Of a stretch of 64,000 nt of DNA, positions 23,364-35,009 are shown in pieces. This stretch comes from Lumbricus rubellus. Lineage: Eukaryota > Annelida > Clitellata > Crassiclitellata > Lumbricidae. Position numbers and translations under genes: made by a program. The notes below the pieces were generated by a model that ran no database searches, was not told where the DNA came from, and saw only the letters and a program-made list of their open reading frames with translations. How positions within the stretch are numbered: the first letter of the stretch is position 1; the number at the start of each line of letters is the position of its first letter. The stretch spans positions 8,979,060-9,043,059 of the forward strand of contig OX243819.1 in the NCBI GenBank assembly GCA_945859605.1. The letters run 5' to 3'.

Positions 23364-26300
23364 CTAGAATTCATCATGTTGATACAGTTTCTCCAGCACA
23401 GACGTGCAGCCTGTCTTAGCGAACAGCTGGAGATCATCCGGGTAGTATGCGATGCTATCGGCAACTCTGTTCGCCATCTCTTGACTCACTTGCCTGCGAC
23501 CATGGCTGAGGTCCCGGATGCACTGCTTCACATGCTCCCTCTCCAGAGGAAAAAATGGAACAAACGTACCGAGCAGATTGTGCTTAATTAAGGCACTGTT
23601 CTTCAAACCACCTACGATACAAGACAACTGAATTAAAACATTGTCAAAAACTACAATCACATTGCCGATCCGTTAAAAGACGGTGTTTATCCGAGAAGTT
23701 ATTTCTTTTTCTGGCTCTAGTATGGAATATGAGTAGTTACACGACTGATTATTCTGGCGCAGTCACGTGACCTACTGATATGTCAATTGGGCGAGAATGT
23801 TAACAGATAGGGCCCAGAGTGTGATAGGGCCTAGGTCGATGTCCAAGCTGCATTCCTTACACTGACATCGTGGTTTCGATGCGACAATTTAGTCATCAGT
23901 TACTTCGTCATCGTATTCGTTCAAGACCAAAGTTCTAAAGTGCAGGGTGTCAGTTTATTCACGAGCGTCGGGTCGTATCAAAAGTTGTTGCCCAAAGATT
24001 GATGACCAGTCGATGTGAGAATGCGGCTGCAGAGAAACCAGAGATGGATGAATGGATGGATGGAAGAATGGACAAATGGGATGACAGATAGAGAGACAAA
24101 TAGGTAGAGAGATGGATGGATGGATGGGGTGGCTGGGCAGATACATAAATAGACAGAGAGATAGATAGATAGACAGAGAGGGTTCCACGACAACTGGTCC
24201 ACCGACAACTCGTCCAACGACAACTCGTCCACGGACAACTGGTCCACCGACAACTCGTCCACCGAAATAGAAGCCGGATTAATGAGAAAACACTTGAGAA
24301 ATGGAAGCTGGATGAAGGTTTTTACAGGTGAAATAGAAGCTGGATTGATGAAAAACCGCTTAAGAAATGGAAGATGGATCAAGTTTTTTTCCATATGAAA
24401 TAGAAGCTGGATGTATGTTGAGACACATGATGAAAATCGTCAATTCAGCTTCTATTTAAGCAAGAAAACCATTAGACTTTTTTTCATAAACCCAGCTCCT
24501 ATTTCGTAAATAAAGAACTTTCATCCAGTTTCAAATTTCTCAAGCGCTTTCTCGTTAATCCGGCTTCTGTTTCAGTGGACCAGTTGTCGTTGGACCAGTT
24601 GTCCGTGGACGAGTTGTCGTTGGACGAGTTGTCGTTGGACGAGTTGTCGTGACACCGACAGAGAGATAAATGGATGAATAGATGGACGGACGGACAGGCA
24701 GACGGACGGACGCGCCGACAGATAAATAGATACACAGTACTTGCTTAAAGTGTAAAGAAGAAGTGCTTGGATGCCCCTTACCTTTCCAGGCTCTCGTGAC
24801 CTATCAAGTGGCAGGACGGCGTTCAGGTTTGTATTGAAAACAAGTGCCTGGACGCTGTCCTTGACCGTCCAGCCAAATTTGAGCTTTGTAGATACAGAAA
24901 GTGAGATCAATTTAAAAACTCGCGCTGCAGCAGCTGAAGAGCCAAGTTTTCAGGTCCACTTTGGTGCCAGTGCAGAAACCGGGGGTGGGTGATCAAGTCG
25001 ATCTGACCTCTTATTAAAACTTTAATGAAGAGATAGCTTCAGCATATGATGCAGCATTTTCGTAGAGCTGAGGATTCTCTGTGCATTGCATGACTTACCT
25101 TCGGTGTTGTAAACTGCGCTCCTCAGATACGACTCAACTTTTTCAGGTCCTAAACTTTCTCGGTCATATCCTTTCTTCCAGTTGTCCAATAAAAATCCAG
25201 TTAGCTTCTCATACCCGATGTTACTACAAAAAAACGCATTGTGTCAGACATATGAGGCAGCGCAGCATACTCCCAAGCATGTAATATAGGCCTAAGACTA
25301 GGCTAAGAGTCTAGGACAGTATTATTTACATAGCCTACGCTCTTAAAGTGCAAGACACCATAGCTTACGAGGACTGACTGCCTCAAGTGCGACGAGTTGC
25401 GCATATTATATCAAACACGTGTTGAAAAGACTCAAGATGTTGTCCCTTAAACCATCGCTTGCGGCACAGTAAATACACTTGGGCGTTTCTTATTGTCTGG
25501 GGTTTGAATCTTGAGCTACCACGGCCCGTACGCAGGCCTACACAGGAACATTACATGGAGTGGAGCCTTTTCATTATGGTGATCATGGTGGAGATCATGT
25601 CTCAGCTGTAGAAACAAGACAGTTTAAGTTTAGACTTACATGTAGCATGGCAGAAATTATGCATATGTATGTATGAGCAATTATTATTATAGCGCCCCTT
25701 CTAGTCCAGGAAATCTAGCTCAAATATGTGGTGAACCTGGGCAAAATTGCAACAGAAGCTTTTAAGACGGTTTCCTGCTCAGAATTTTCTGCTGAATAAC
25801 ATATCCAAAATCCGACAAAATCCGACCATGGGGTCACCCCCCAAAATGGGGGTCAAAATATAATGGGTTTCCGTGCTTTTTTACATTGAATATCGGGCTG
25901 CTAGTATTGCGGCCTGATTAAAAATTGTTCACTTTGGGATACAAGCATAAAATTTGGTACATTTCACGAACATGCCATAAGAAAAAGATTTCGCTATAGG
26001 GTCATCGCATATTTGACCCCTGGCCCCAATGGCAGCCATTTTTCAAAATGGCCCCCGGTTTACAGATTTTAAATTATCTCAGCTTCCAGTACACTTAGAA
26101 TCGTCATCTTGGTGTCTAAACATACATAGTTAAGGACGAGGATTCCATCAGAGCCATTGCAAATGTTCCCACCGGCTTTAATGGTGGCCATTTTCCAAAA
26201 TGGCCGACCAAAAGACGGATTTTTCAATATCTCAGCTGCCAGTACACCTAGAAACGTCATCCTATAGTGTATAAACAAAAAAATAAACATACATAGTTAG

Positions 26301-29300
26301 AGGGCGAGGATTCCAACAGAGCCTTTGAAAATGTTCCCCACGGCTTCAATGGCGGCCATTTTCCAAAATGGCCGATCGAAACTCCGAATTTTCAATATCT
26401 CTACCATCGTCAGCAAGACCTACTTGTCTTGGATACCAGGGATCTGGTCAATCGTGCAGTCATAAACATCATGTGTAACCTCGAGAAAAATGGACAAGAG
26501 CAGCACGAAACACCTATCAAGGAATGTCTTATTGATCAAATTCGGCCTGTCAATGATCCAATAAAAAGATATAATTACCCTCTCGTCAGTCGTCCACCTG
26601 TATGGGACAAGTCACGAGCAAAACAACATTTGTCATCTGTGAAGGACTGTTCATTATTCTCCTGGTTGTACATTTCCTGTCAGACACGAGAAGGAGACCT
26701 GGACGGATTTTGCGCACGAGAACCAGGCATGCCCACCATCACTCTCGAATTATGGGCTGCTTATGGCTATAGGAACTAAGTCAGACCTTGTGAGTTGCCT
26801 AGAAGAACTGATTCCTAATTCAACAAGTGAGGCTACGCGAGATATCCAACCAGGTCATTCTCTGGATGTTCCAATTTTTGACGCTCTTATACTGGAGGGA
26901 GCCATCATAGTCAACATACTGAAACCTGGCAATGTATGCACCTTTTCAGAGTATGTATCCCACATTTTCTTGCCGTGCATCACAAAACCGCTAGAGCATG
27001 TGCCTAGAGTAGTTGTTATATGGAATGAATATGAGGTGGCTGCTTGAAGACATGTCTACAGCTGCTGAGCATTGATGAGCTGCAGTTGGTTGGCTTTTCC
27101 TCAGACAAATACTTCAGATACCTACCAACCCACGAAATGGTGCATGCCCTCGGTCCAGAAAAATGTGTAGCCGTACCCTGCCAACACGTATTCAGCGAAT
27201 GTGACACAGTATCATCCTCTGCTGGCCGCTGAAAAAGGACTGTCTGGGACATTTAGAAGACATTCAGCAAAGGCACCTCGTCTTCTGAACTTTAGTATCA
27301 ACTTCCAGCTCTGATTATGATCAGCTTGATGTAATTGAGCGTTTTGTGGTTCTGCTGTACGACTGTGCCAGTGGTGAGGAGAAGGTGAACGAGGCAAGGA
27401 ACCAACTGTTTGGACAGAAAGACAGCCCTATGATGGCTTTCCACCAACTCAAGCTGCTCTGGTGGGACACACAGCGAAAGCTGCCTACTGTAACAGGCAG
27501 GTCACGTTTGGGCACAGATGTTCATAGCTGATTCTAAACTACCACGAATGAAGGTGTCTGGGACAAGAAGTGGACAAAACTTCCCGAAGCGTCTCGTGCC
27601 TGTCGTAAACTGCTCAGACGTGGCCGTGAGAAGGGATGTAGGGGACAATGCAAGTATGTTAAAGCTTGTCTTCAGTGTACTGGTCTCTGTCTCATTAGAG
27701 GCCTATTTGATACCGTGAATGACATAGATGATGTATGATTCTGTGATCAGTACTTTGTCTGGTTAAAGGTTCCCAAATGCCGACTTAAATATGTCATGAT
27801 ACACATTTACGAGAACAGCAATAATCGCTTGAAATGCATTTAGTCTCAAACTTGTTTTATTGCCTAATGAACATGAACACAATCACAAGTTTCAGAAATA
27901 GTGTGATTCAACAAATAGCTTGGGTTATACTATATATATATTTATACTTGATGCAACATGAGCCGGCCCATAACAGCTAATTTTCTAATAAGTAGGACAT
28001 TTCTACCTTACTGCATCATTGACGTCTTTGGCTGCAAATCTTGTGAACAGAACCCTTTGTATTTAATTTCGCTGGATTTGGAGCATTTAATTATGATAGT
28101 GTAGACCCCATCATGATGATTCTAAGTGTACTGGAAGCTGAGATATTGAAAAATCCGTATTTTGGTCGGCCATTTTGGAAAATGGCCGCCATTGAAGCCG
28201 TGGGGAACATTTTCAAAGGCTCTGTTGGAATCCTCGCCCTCTAACTATGTATGTTTATTTTATTGTTTATACACTATAGGATGACGTTTCTAGGTGTACT
28301 GGCAGCTGAGATATTGAAAAATCCGTATTTTGGTCGGCCATTTTGGAAAATGGCCGCAAATGACCCCCTGGGGAACATTTGCAATGGCTCTGTTGAAATC
28401 CTCGCCCCTAAATATGTGTGTTTAGACACCAAGATGACGTTTCTAGGTGTACTGGAAGCTGAGATATTGAATATTCTGATTTTCGGTCGGCCATTTTGGA
28501 AAATGGCCACCATTAAAGCCGGTGGGAACATTTGCAATGGCTCTGATGGAATCCTCGTCCTTAACTATGTATGTTTAGACACCAAGATGACGATTCTAAG
28601 TGTACTGGAAGCTGAGATAATTTAAAATCTGTAAACCGGGGGCCATTTTGAAAAATGGCTGCCATTGGGGCCAGGGGTCAAATATGCGATGACCCTATAG
28701 CGAAATCTTTTTCTTATGGCATGTTCGTGAAATGTACCAAATTTTATGCTTGTATCCCAAAGTGAACAATTTTTAATCAGGCCGCAATACTAGCAGCCCG
28801 ATATTCAATGTAAAAAAGCACGGAAACCCATTATATTTTGACCCCCATTTTGGGGGGTGACCCCATGGTCGGATTTTGTCGGATTTTGGATATGTTATTC
28901 AGCAGAAAATTCTGAGCAGGAAACCGTCTTAAAAGCTTCTGTTGCAATTTTGCCCAGGTGAAACTGTAAATACCCTGGACTATTCAAGATATAGCTACTC
29001 AGAGGCGCTCTCGACAACAGCATGAACACTGAATCGGAGTTTCACGGCGAAACACATGTGCAATTTGTGAGTGAAGGACTTGCTAAGGGTTCCAACGCAG
29101 CGGCTTGAGGTGCATTTGAACCCGCAACCTTACGGCAGCAGGGCATCGAACATATCCCCACAACACCACACCTCACATTAGGCCTACAATAGCGTACAAC
29201 AGTTTTCTTTACATTTTACAATGACCATAGAGTAGTAGGCCTAGACCTGCTGATGGTGTGACCAGGGTGAGAATTGCCGAGGGGTTGGGGGTTCAACCCC

Positions 29301-31960
29301 CAGTCTTTCTTAGAACCCAATAGTAAAATCTGTTTTTCATACCCCAATTCCAAGTGGACAATGGTCCAGCACCCCAGTTATTTTTCGCAATTCCTTACAC
29401 TTGGTGTGACCATGCTTTTAAACAGAAATGAAGGTGACTGTATACCTTACGAAGATGAAGATGCTTCTCCTGTAGCTGACGCCGTGCATGTGGCTGTAAT
29501 GGTCGAAGTATCCTTTTAGATCGTCGAATATTCCGGATGGCATTTTGTCGATTTCGTCGAAGATGAAGAGACATTGACAGCAGCTTTCGGCACAACTCGT
29601 TATCGCTGATTTGATTAAGTCCTAAAGCAGCAATTAAAGTGCAACAAGACAATGGATAGAATGGATAGAAAGGAATATACACCGTGACTCAAAAAAAACT
29701 AAGCCAAATTGTTTTGCATATATCTCTAATACCTGATGACATATGAAGCTACAATTTTCCAAATATTTAGAGAAGTGGACCAAGAATATGATTCCAAAAT
29801 TTCATGAAATAAAGTTGAACGGATAAAAAGATATGAATATTTAAACTTCATATACCGAAATTGCAGTTTACAAGCAATTTTCTGTCAGATTCAATAAAAA
29901 GTAAGCCAAACAATTTTTTTTACATCTCTGATGTCTGATGAGTAATCATAAAAACTTTTTCCAGATATTTAGGGAATTGAACCAAGAATAGAATTCCAAA
30001 ATTTCATGTCATAAATGTGAAGGGATAGAAGGATATGGATATTTCAACTTCATCACCCGAAATTTCAGTTTTCAGCAAGTCTGTTATTGTGTAGACTTCA
30101 TTTCTCCCACATTATGGCCTCCGAACAGTCCAGATTTGAATCCTGTCGACTATAAAATGAGGAGCGTGATGCAAGATCGAGCCTACCAGACAACAATCCA
30201 TGATATAAACGATCTGAAGCAACGCTTGTTGGAAGTGCGGGATGGCCTGAACCAGAGGATAAACGACGTTGCTGTTGCCATTGCAATGGCGCCAGCGCCC
30301 TCAGGCTTGCGTGCAAGCAGGAGGGGGACATTTTGAGCATCTTGTTTAATTAAATTATCAAACCATACTGTTGGGGTCATATTGGTAGTTCAATTCTCTA
30401 CATATCTGGAAAATTTTAGAATGATTAGTCATCAGGCATTGGAGATAATAGGGAAACAGTTTATCGAATCTGACAGAAAATTGCTTGTAAACTGCAATTT
30501 CGGTATATGAAGTTTAAATATTCATATCTTTTTATCCGTTCAACTTTATTTCATGAAATTTTGGAATCATATTTTTGGTCCACTTCTCTAAATATTTGGA
30601 AAATTGTAGCTTCATATGTCATCAGGTATTAGAGATATATGCAAAACAATTTGGCTTAGTTTTTTTTGAGTCACGGTGTATAATATCATGATTCTGTAAT
30701 GTAGGTCACTATATATAAGAATGGTTTTAAGCAGTTCAGAAGACGTGCACGGTGTGTTAGATTACCAAGGTTTACATTAAACTAAAAGAGATCTGTAAAT
30801 TTATTTATTTATTTAAATAAATAAAGAATAACTAAATGAATAAATAAATAAAAATAACAGATAAACTAGAAGACATCTGCAAATTTCTTTAAATAAATAC
30901 AGAATAACCAACCAAATAAAAAAATAAACTAGAAGAAAGGTGTGAATATATTTCAAAAAATAAAGAATTTATAAATAAAATTTATAACAGATAAACAATA
31001 AGAGATCTGAAAAATTCCTTTAAATAAATAAAGAATAACTAACTAAAAACAAAAAATAACAGATAAACTATAAGAGATCTGAAAAATTCCTTCAAATAAA
31101 TAAAGAATAACTAACTAAAAACAAAAAATAACAGATAAACTAGAAGAGATCTGCAAATTTCTTTAAATAAATAAATAATAAATAAAATTTATAACAGATA
31201 AACAATAAGAGATCTTTAAAATTTCTTCAAGTAAACAAAGAATAAATAAATAAAAATAACAGATAAACTATAAGAAATTTGTAAATTTCTTTAAATAAAT
31301 AAAGAATAAATAAATAAATAAATAACAATAACAGATTAACTAGAAGAAATCTGTAAATTTTTCTAAATAAATAAAGAACTAAATAAATAAACACATAAAA
31401 TAACAGATAAACTATAAGAGATCTGCAAATTTCTTTAAATAAATCCAGAAATAATAATAATAATAATAACAACCGATAAGCAATAAGAGAGCTTAAAAAT
31501 TTCTTTGCACAAATAAAGAATAACTAAATAAATAAATTAGAAGAACAGATAAATTAAAAGAAATAAGCAACTAAGTTTGCAACATAATTCGATGGATCAG
31601 ATTTCGACGCATTACTGACCCTGTAGCGATCGGTGTATCTTTCATCGGGAAAGTCCGTCTGACCATAGAACCTCTTCACAAATTTCGAGTTCATTCCGTT
31701 CTTGTAAAGATACCTTGCGATCATCTCGCTTACGAACGTCTTTCCGATTCCCGTTGATCCGTGAAGACTGAGAGACAAAGCCTTCGGAGGGTTACTGTGT
31801 TCAAGGTGGCCTCGGATAGACGTAGCCACCATCCGAGTGGCCAAGGGCTGACCATGTAGCTTAGTCTTTAGTTCGTTTTCCAGACCTAGAAGAAACAAAT
31901 TATATCGACTTAGTTTCATTTCTGAAAAGTTTCCACGTATACAAACACACACACACACAC

Positions 31961-31995
<35 letters not shown>

Positions 31996-33930
31996 CACAC
32001 ACACATGCATGCATACATACATGTACAATTGTAAGTACACACATGAATACAGATACATATTTATACATACACATATACATGCATACTATATACATACACT
32101 GTGTCCACGATAAAGTAGATAAAGTAGACCACACAATAAAGTGTCATTACTCGGTGAAAACGTTTAGGATCTGTCTGAAATTTTACACAAAATAACAGTG
32201 GCCATATTTACATGAGATCCTAAAGCCGATTAGAAATATTCCCGAGTTTGCCAAATTTATGAGCGTTTGCAATGCAGCACCGAAAAATGCAACTTTCCAA
32301 CATGCAAAAGCTGAAAGGAAGGGAAATTCAGCTATAAATGGTGGTAAAAATGTCATTTTTTTCACGAACACACGACCGTAGACGTAGTAGTGTAGTAGCT
32401 GTCCCGGAAGACACTCGGCTTTATATCCGCAGCTGTGGCCGCCTTGCAGTCCAGATCTCGAACCGGGTACATGTACCAGAGTAGCGCGTTTTCGTTCCTG
32501 TAGGCTGTAGGCCTATTCATGACATCGATAACCGTAGGGCGCGTCTGATTGAAGAGTGACAGCTGTTTAACCAGGTGATCATCGACCTGACCATCAAACA
32601 GTAGCGTCTATGTCTACGGCTGTGTGTTCGTGAGCAAAAAGAACATTTTGAGCACCATTTATAGCTAAATTTTACTTCCTTTCAGCTTTTGCATGTTGGA
32701 AAGTTGCATTTTTCGGTGCTGCATCTCAAACGCTCATAAATTTGGCAAACTCACGAATATTTCTAATCGGCGTTAGGATCTCATGTAAATATGGCCACTG
32801 TTGTTTTGTGGAAAATTTCAGACAAATCCTAAACGTTTTGACCGAGTTATGACACTTTATTGTGTGGTCTACTTTATCGTGGACACAGTGTACATGTACA
32901 ATGTACGTACATACATGAATACAGATACAAACATGTACAATTGTACATTTATGCATACACAAATACATACATGCATGCATAGCTTTCATACCTACATATA
33001 TTCATCAATCGATAATTCAAAACTCGTTTACGGTTTACTAAACTTTAATAAGTGGACACAGACGCAATATGAACCAATTGCATGGTTCGGGCATTTTGGG
33101 GTGATATCGATAGTGTCAATAAGCATTTTTTATGAAGAAGATGCAATGATGTCACAACGATCATCTTTTTCAGGTAAGGTATTGTACAGATAATTATGTG
33201 ATCTCACGTGGAGGTTATACCCGCTATTGGGGACGGAAAAGCAAGCACCTTTGCTCGCAGTGTGACTACTGACTATGCCTCGCCTGGCATCTTCCTTGAT
33301 CGGCCGAACGATTTGGAATGGACTTCCCTCGGAAATATGTTTCGTTCCCAGCTACGGTCACCTACTCTGAAGTCGTTCTATCTGGACTGTTCACATCCGC
33401 CTCACCTGAGACGGGGTAGAAATCTTGAAAGGTCACTGGATAAATTTCAATTGATTGATTGACTGATTGATTGATTCATACACTCATATGTGTGTGCATT
33501 GCATGTACCCTACACTCATTGGTTGGCCGCATTCCACTTTACATGTCCCATCAAACTCTGGCCAAGTAACTTTTCCAGTCACTTGTTTAGATCGCCTTAG
33601 CAGACATGCTTAAAGCGCCAGAAAGACAGACAGATAAAGAGTTTGAGAGACAAAGAAAAATATAGTAATAATAGTAACAACAGCAACACCAACAACAAAA
33701 ATAACAACAATAATAATAATAGTAATGCCTGAGAAGTTGTTTAAGATCCATTTCTTGCTGCATTGTTCTCCGAACTGATCCTTGATCCAGCTGAAGACTC
33801 CCTCCTCCTCGCATGGATCTCTTCTCCAATGGCCTGCTGCAGTTGGTGTCGTCACAATGAAGCTCAGAATGCAGACAATGGATGACACATAACACAGCCA
33901 CTGCAGCTGATGGTGACTTAAGATGTACAT
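23364..33930 (-). CDS. torsin-family AAA+ ATPase 1 (5 exons)
   Basis: Exons in transcript order: 33729-33930, 31620-31885, 29446-29621, 25099-25223, 23364-23611, giving 338 aa. A hydrophobic signal sequence occupies about residues 10-32, as expected for an ER-lumen protein. The Walker A motif is GSTGIGKT (110-117), Walker B LFIFDE (174-179), and the torsin-specific C-terminal Gly-Cys (KTGC) sits in the last exon; FVPFFPLEREHVKQC before it is also typical. Torsins are known to act on the nuclear envelope and ER with LAP1/LULL1-type activators. Vertebrate torsins have Asn after the Walker Lys; here it is Thr. The first intron appears to start with GC (CTCAG|GCATTA), because no GT donor keeps the frame. 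The introns hold at least five mobile elements. Torsin 2 is a tandem paralogue in the same orientation. Confidence 0.88.
24039..24171. repeat. degenerate GGAT/GATA microsatellite
   Basis: Tetranucleotide-rich DNA (GGATGGAT, GATAGATA) flanking the foldback element at 24180. A related GGAC/GATA stretch occurs at about 24665-24735. Confidence 0.75.
24180..24656. mobile_element. small foldback element with arrays of ACAACTCGTCC
   Basis: Both ends are short tandem arrays in inverted orientation: GACAACTCGTCCACC units at 24189-24262 and the inverse at about 24580-24650. The ends are GGGTTCCACGACAACT and, inverted, GGTGTCACGACAACT. An exact 8-bp duplication GACAGAGA flanks it (24172-24179, 24657-24664). 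The centre has several AAATAGAAGCTGGAT-like words in both orientations. The terminal pattern GGGT-TCC/GGTGTC-CGACAA resembles the larger foldback element at 14337-15666. It lies in the last intron of torsin 1. Confidence 0.8.
25683..25701 (-). mobile_element. left piece of a SINE split by the 3.28 kb element
   Basis: ATTATTATAGCGCCCCTTC is the antisense SINE 3' end. The rest of the same SINE resumes at 28983. Confidence 0.65.
25702..28982. mobile_element. 3.28 kb palindromic DNA element carrying an uncharacterised ORF
   Basis: The element starts TAGTCCAGG and ends with the inverse CCTGGACTA. It interrupts an antisense SINE, with TTC on both sides (25699-25701, 28983-28985) as a possible 3-bp target duplication. 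The left arm (25736 to about 26410) is nearly identical to the inverted right arm (about 28100-28958). Inner parts of the arms consist of units of about 150-180 bp sharing GGCCATTTTGGAAAATGGCC; the right arm has at least one extra unit. The centre holds a decayed gene. A 3-bp duplication would fit PIF/Harbinger- or CACTA-type elements, but no such transposase is recognised. It lies in intron 3 of torsin 1. Confidence 0.8.
26408..27690 (+). pseudogene. decayed member of a widespread uncharacterised invertebrate ORF family
   Basis: Blocks appear in order but in different frames: LLVLDTRDLVNRAVINIM and DPIKRYNYPLVSRPPVWDKS (26429-26779), then TKSDLVSCLEELIP and LEGAIIVNILKPG, FSEYVSHIFLPCI and VVVIWNEY (26763-27045), then KYFRYLPTHEMVHALGPEKC (27104-27170), then EKVNEARNQLFGQKD (about 27375-27425), and a Cys-rich end CRKLLRRGREKGCRGQC with CLQCTGLC (27610-27690). 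I recall this block order from many multi-copy predicted proteins of cnidarians, echinoderms and other animals that lack a named function; I could not search for them here. The part between VVVIWNEY and KYFRYLP seems deleted, and several frameshifts and stops are present. No function should be assigned. Confidence 0.7.
28983..29175 (-). mobile_element. right piece of the split SINE
   Basis: Antisense SINE: CTACTCAGAGGCGCTCTCGA, CGGAGTTTCACGGCG, GAGTGAAGGACTTGCT and an antisense B box GCATTTGAACCCGC. Its 3' end was separated by the insertion at 25702-28982. Confidence 0.8.
29262..29401. mobile_element. short MITE, second copy of the AGTGTGAGAATTG family
   Basis: Inverse of the element at 21219-21345 with shared GGGGGTTCAACCCCCAGTCT and GGACAATGGTCCAGC-like words. 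Flanked by TGGTGTGA at 29254-29261 and 29402-29409. It ends 44 bases from torsin 1 exon 3. Confidence 0.75.
29680..30678. mobile_element. Tc1/mariner-like element, second copy
   Basis: TA on both sides (29678-29679, 30679-30680); ends CACCGTGACTCAAAAAAAAC and its inverse. The centre still reads SPDLNPVDYKMRS-like and HDINDLKQRLLEVRDGL (about 30118-30255), a mariner transposase C-terminus. It is shorter than the copy at 17111-18315. It lies in intron 2 of torsin 1. Confidence 0.85.
30780..31560. repeat. AT-rich tandem repeat, about 11 units of 65-75 bp
   Basis: Units share AACAGATAAACTA, AGAGATCTGCAAATTTCTTT and AAATAAATAAAGAATAA in fixed order, with much indel variation. It ends about 60 bases from torsin 1 exon 2. 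Confidence 0.85.
31941..32020. repeat. (CA)n microsatellite
   Basis: CA dinucleotides with occasional TG and CT interruptions, followed by ATACAT-rich DNA. Confidence 0.85.
32097..32890. mobile_element. Tc1/mariner-like element, CACTGTGTCCACG ends
   Basis: TA on both sides (32095-32096, 32891-32892). Inverted arms of roughly 250 bp begin CACTGTGTCCACGATAAAGT. The centre has a heavily degraded mariner C-terminal region (CCAGATCTCGAACC near 32451; HDIDNRRARLIEE near 32518). It lies in intron 1 of torsin 1. It shares CACTGTGTCC with the 18974-19939 element but not the rest. Confidence 0.8.
33225..33475 (+). mobile_element. LINE 3' end with (GATT)n tail
   Basis: A frame with LRSPTLKSFYLDC and neighbouring text resembles the C-terminal end of non-LTR retrotransposon proteins. 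The 3' end AAATTTCAATTGATTGATTG is a microsatellite tail. Confidence 0.55.
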
Positions 33931-34034
33931 GGCGTTTTATTCAGAGAATTTCCTTCAATAGAAACAACAACACGCATTCTATATGAACACTTGAACAGTA
34001 ATGACTTCCACATAAACATACAATAAACATACAG

Positions 34035-34205
34035 CGTATGAATACAATATATCTATTTATGTATGCAAGTATGGATGCATGCATGAATGCATGATTGTTT
34101 GCATGTATGTATGACAAGTATATGCATATATGACGTATAGGAATGTATGTATGTGGGTGTATGTGTATGTATGCGTAATTATACGCAATGCATGAATGTA
34201 TGCAT
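34035..34205. repeat. degenerate (ATGT/GCAT)n repeat
   Basis: GTATGTAT and GCATGCATGA words upstream of torsin 1. Confidence 0.7.
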
Positions 34206-34409
34206 AGTTTTTTATACGTATGTTTCTTCGCATGCTTTGCTAGTATACGAGGCAAAACCAAAACCTGGAAGGATGGTATAGTTTGGTGTCAATGACAATA
34301 TCCTGGAAAGGAAACTAAATGATGATGATGGCAATTATGATAATTATTATCATTATTATTACCATTATTACTATTATTATAACTATTACTGTCATTATTA
34401 CTATTATTA

Positions 34410-34487
34410 TACAACAGTCGGATTATATATTATTATTATTATTATTATTATTATTACTTGTATTTTTATTAGGCTATTATTATTTAC

Positions 34488-34518
<31 letters not shown>

Positions 34519-34924
34519 TTTTATTTATTTTTTTTACCCGAGGTATCTATAATCCCTCAGGTGTCAGATATTAATAAGAAATTTAAACTCTAGAGTGGCC
34601 ATCCATGTCAAGATCAGGAAGAACAAAAGTGCTGTGGAATGCAACAGCATTAAAACGCTGAATGGTGACAGACAGGCGCTGAAACAAGAAGCTTGTTTCT
34701 CTTGCGTCGCCTGAAATTTGGCTCAAGAGACGACCCAGGTCGGCGAGAAATGCCTGCCCCTTGGCGTTAATTGGCCCCATTGTTTCAAAAGCCAATGGGA
34801 CAAAGTGGTAGGTTTGCATCAAATGTGCATATTTTGTATTTTTCCTGGCTTCAGCCAGTTCCGCAGCACCCCCCATCCGAATGGAGGTTGTGGCGAGATA
34901 AGAGGTAGCCACAGTATCTGCCAC
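34410..34924 (-). mobile_element. LINE 3' end with (AAT)n tail, copy 1
   Basis: On the minus strand the frame from 34924 reads TVATSYLATTSIRMGGAAE, FVPLAFETMGPINAKG, DLGRLLSQISGDARETSF and LFQRLSVTIQRFNAVAF, a recurrent C-terminal sequence of invertebrate retrotransposon proteins. After the stop comes a 3' UTR and AAT repeats. ATAATCCGACTGTTGTATAA lies inside the tail at about 34410-34430, as at the end of copy 2. Confidence 0.75.
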
Positions 34925-35009
<85 letters not shown>

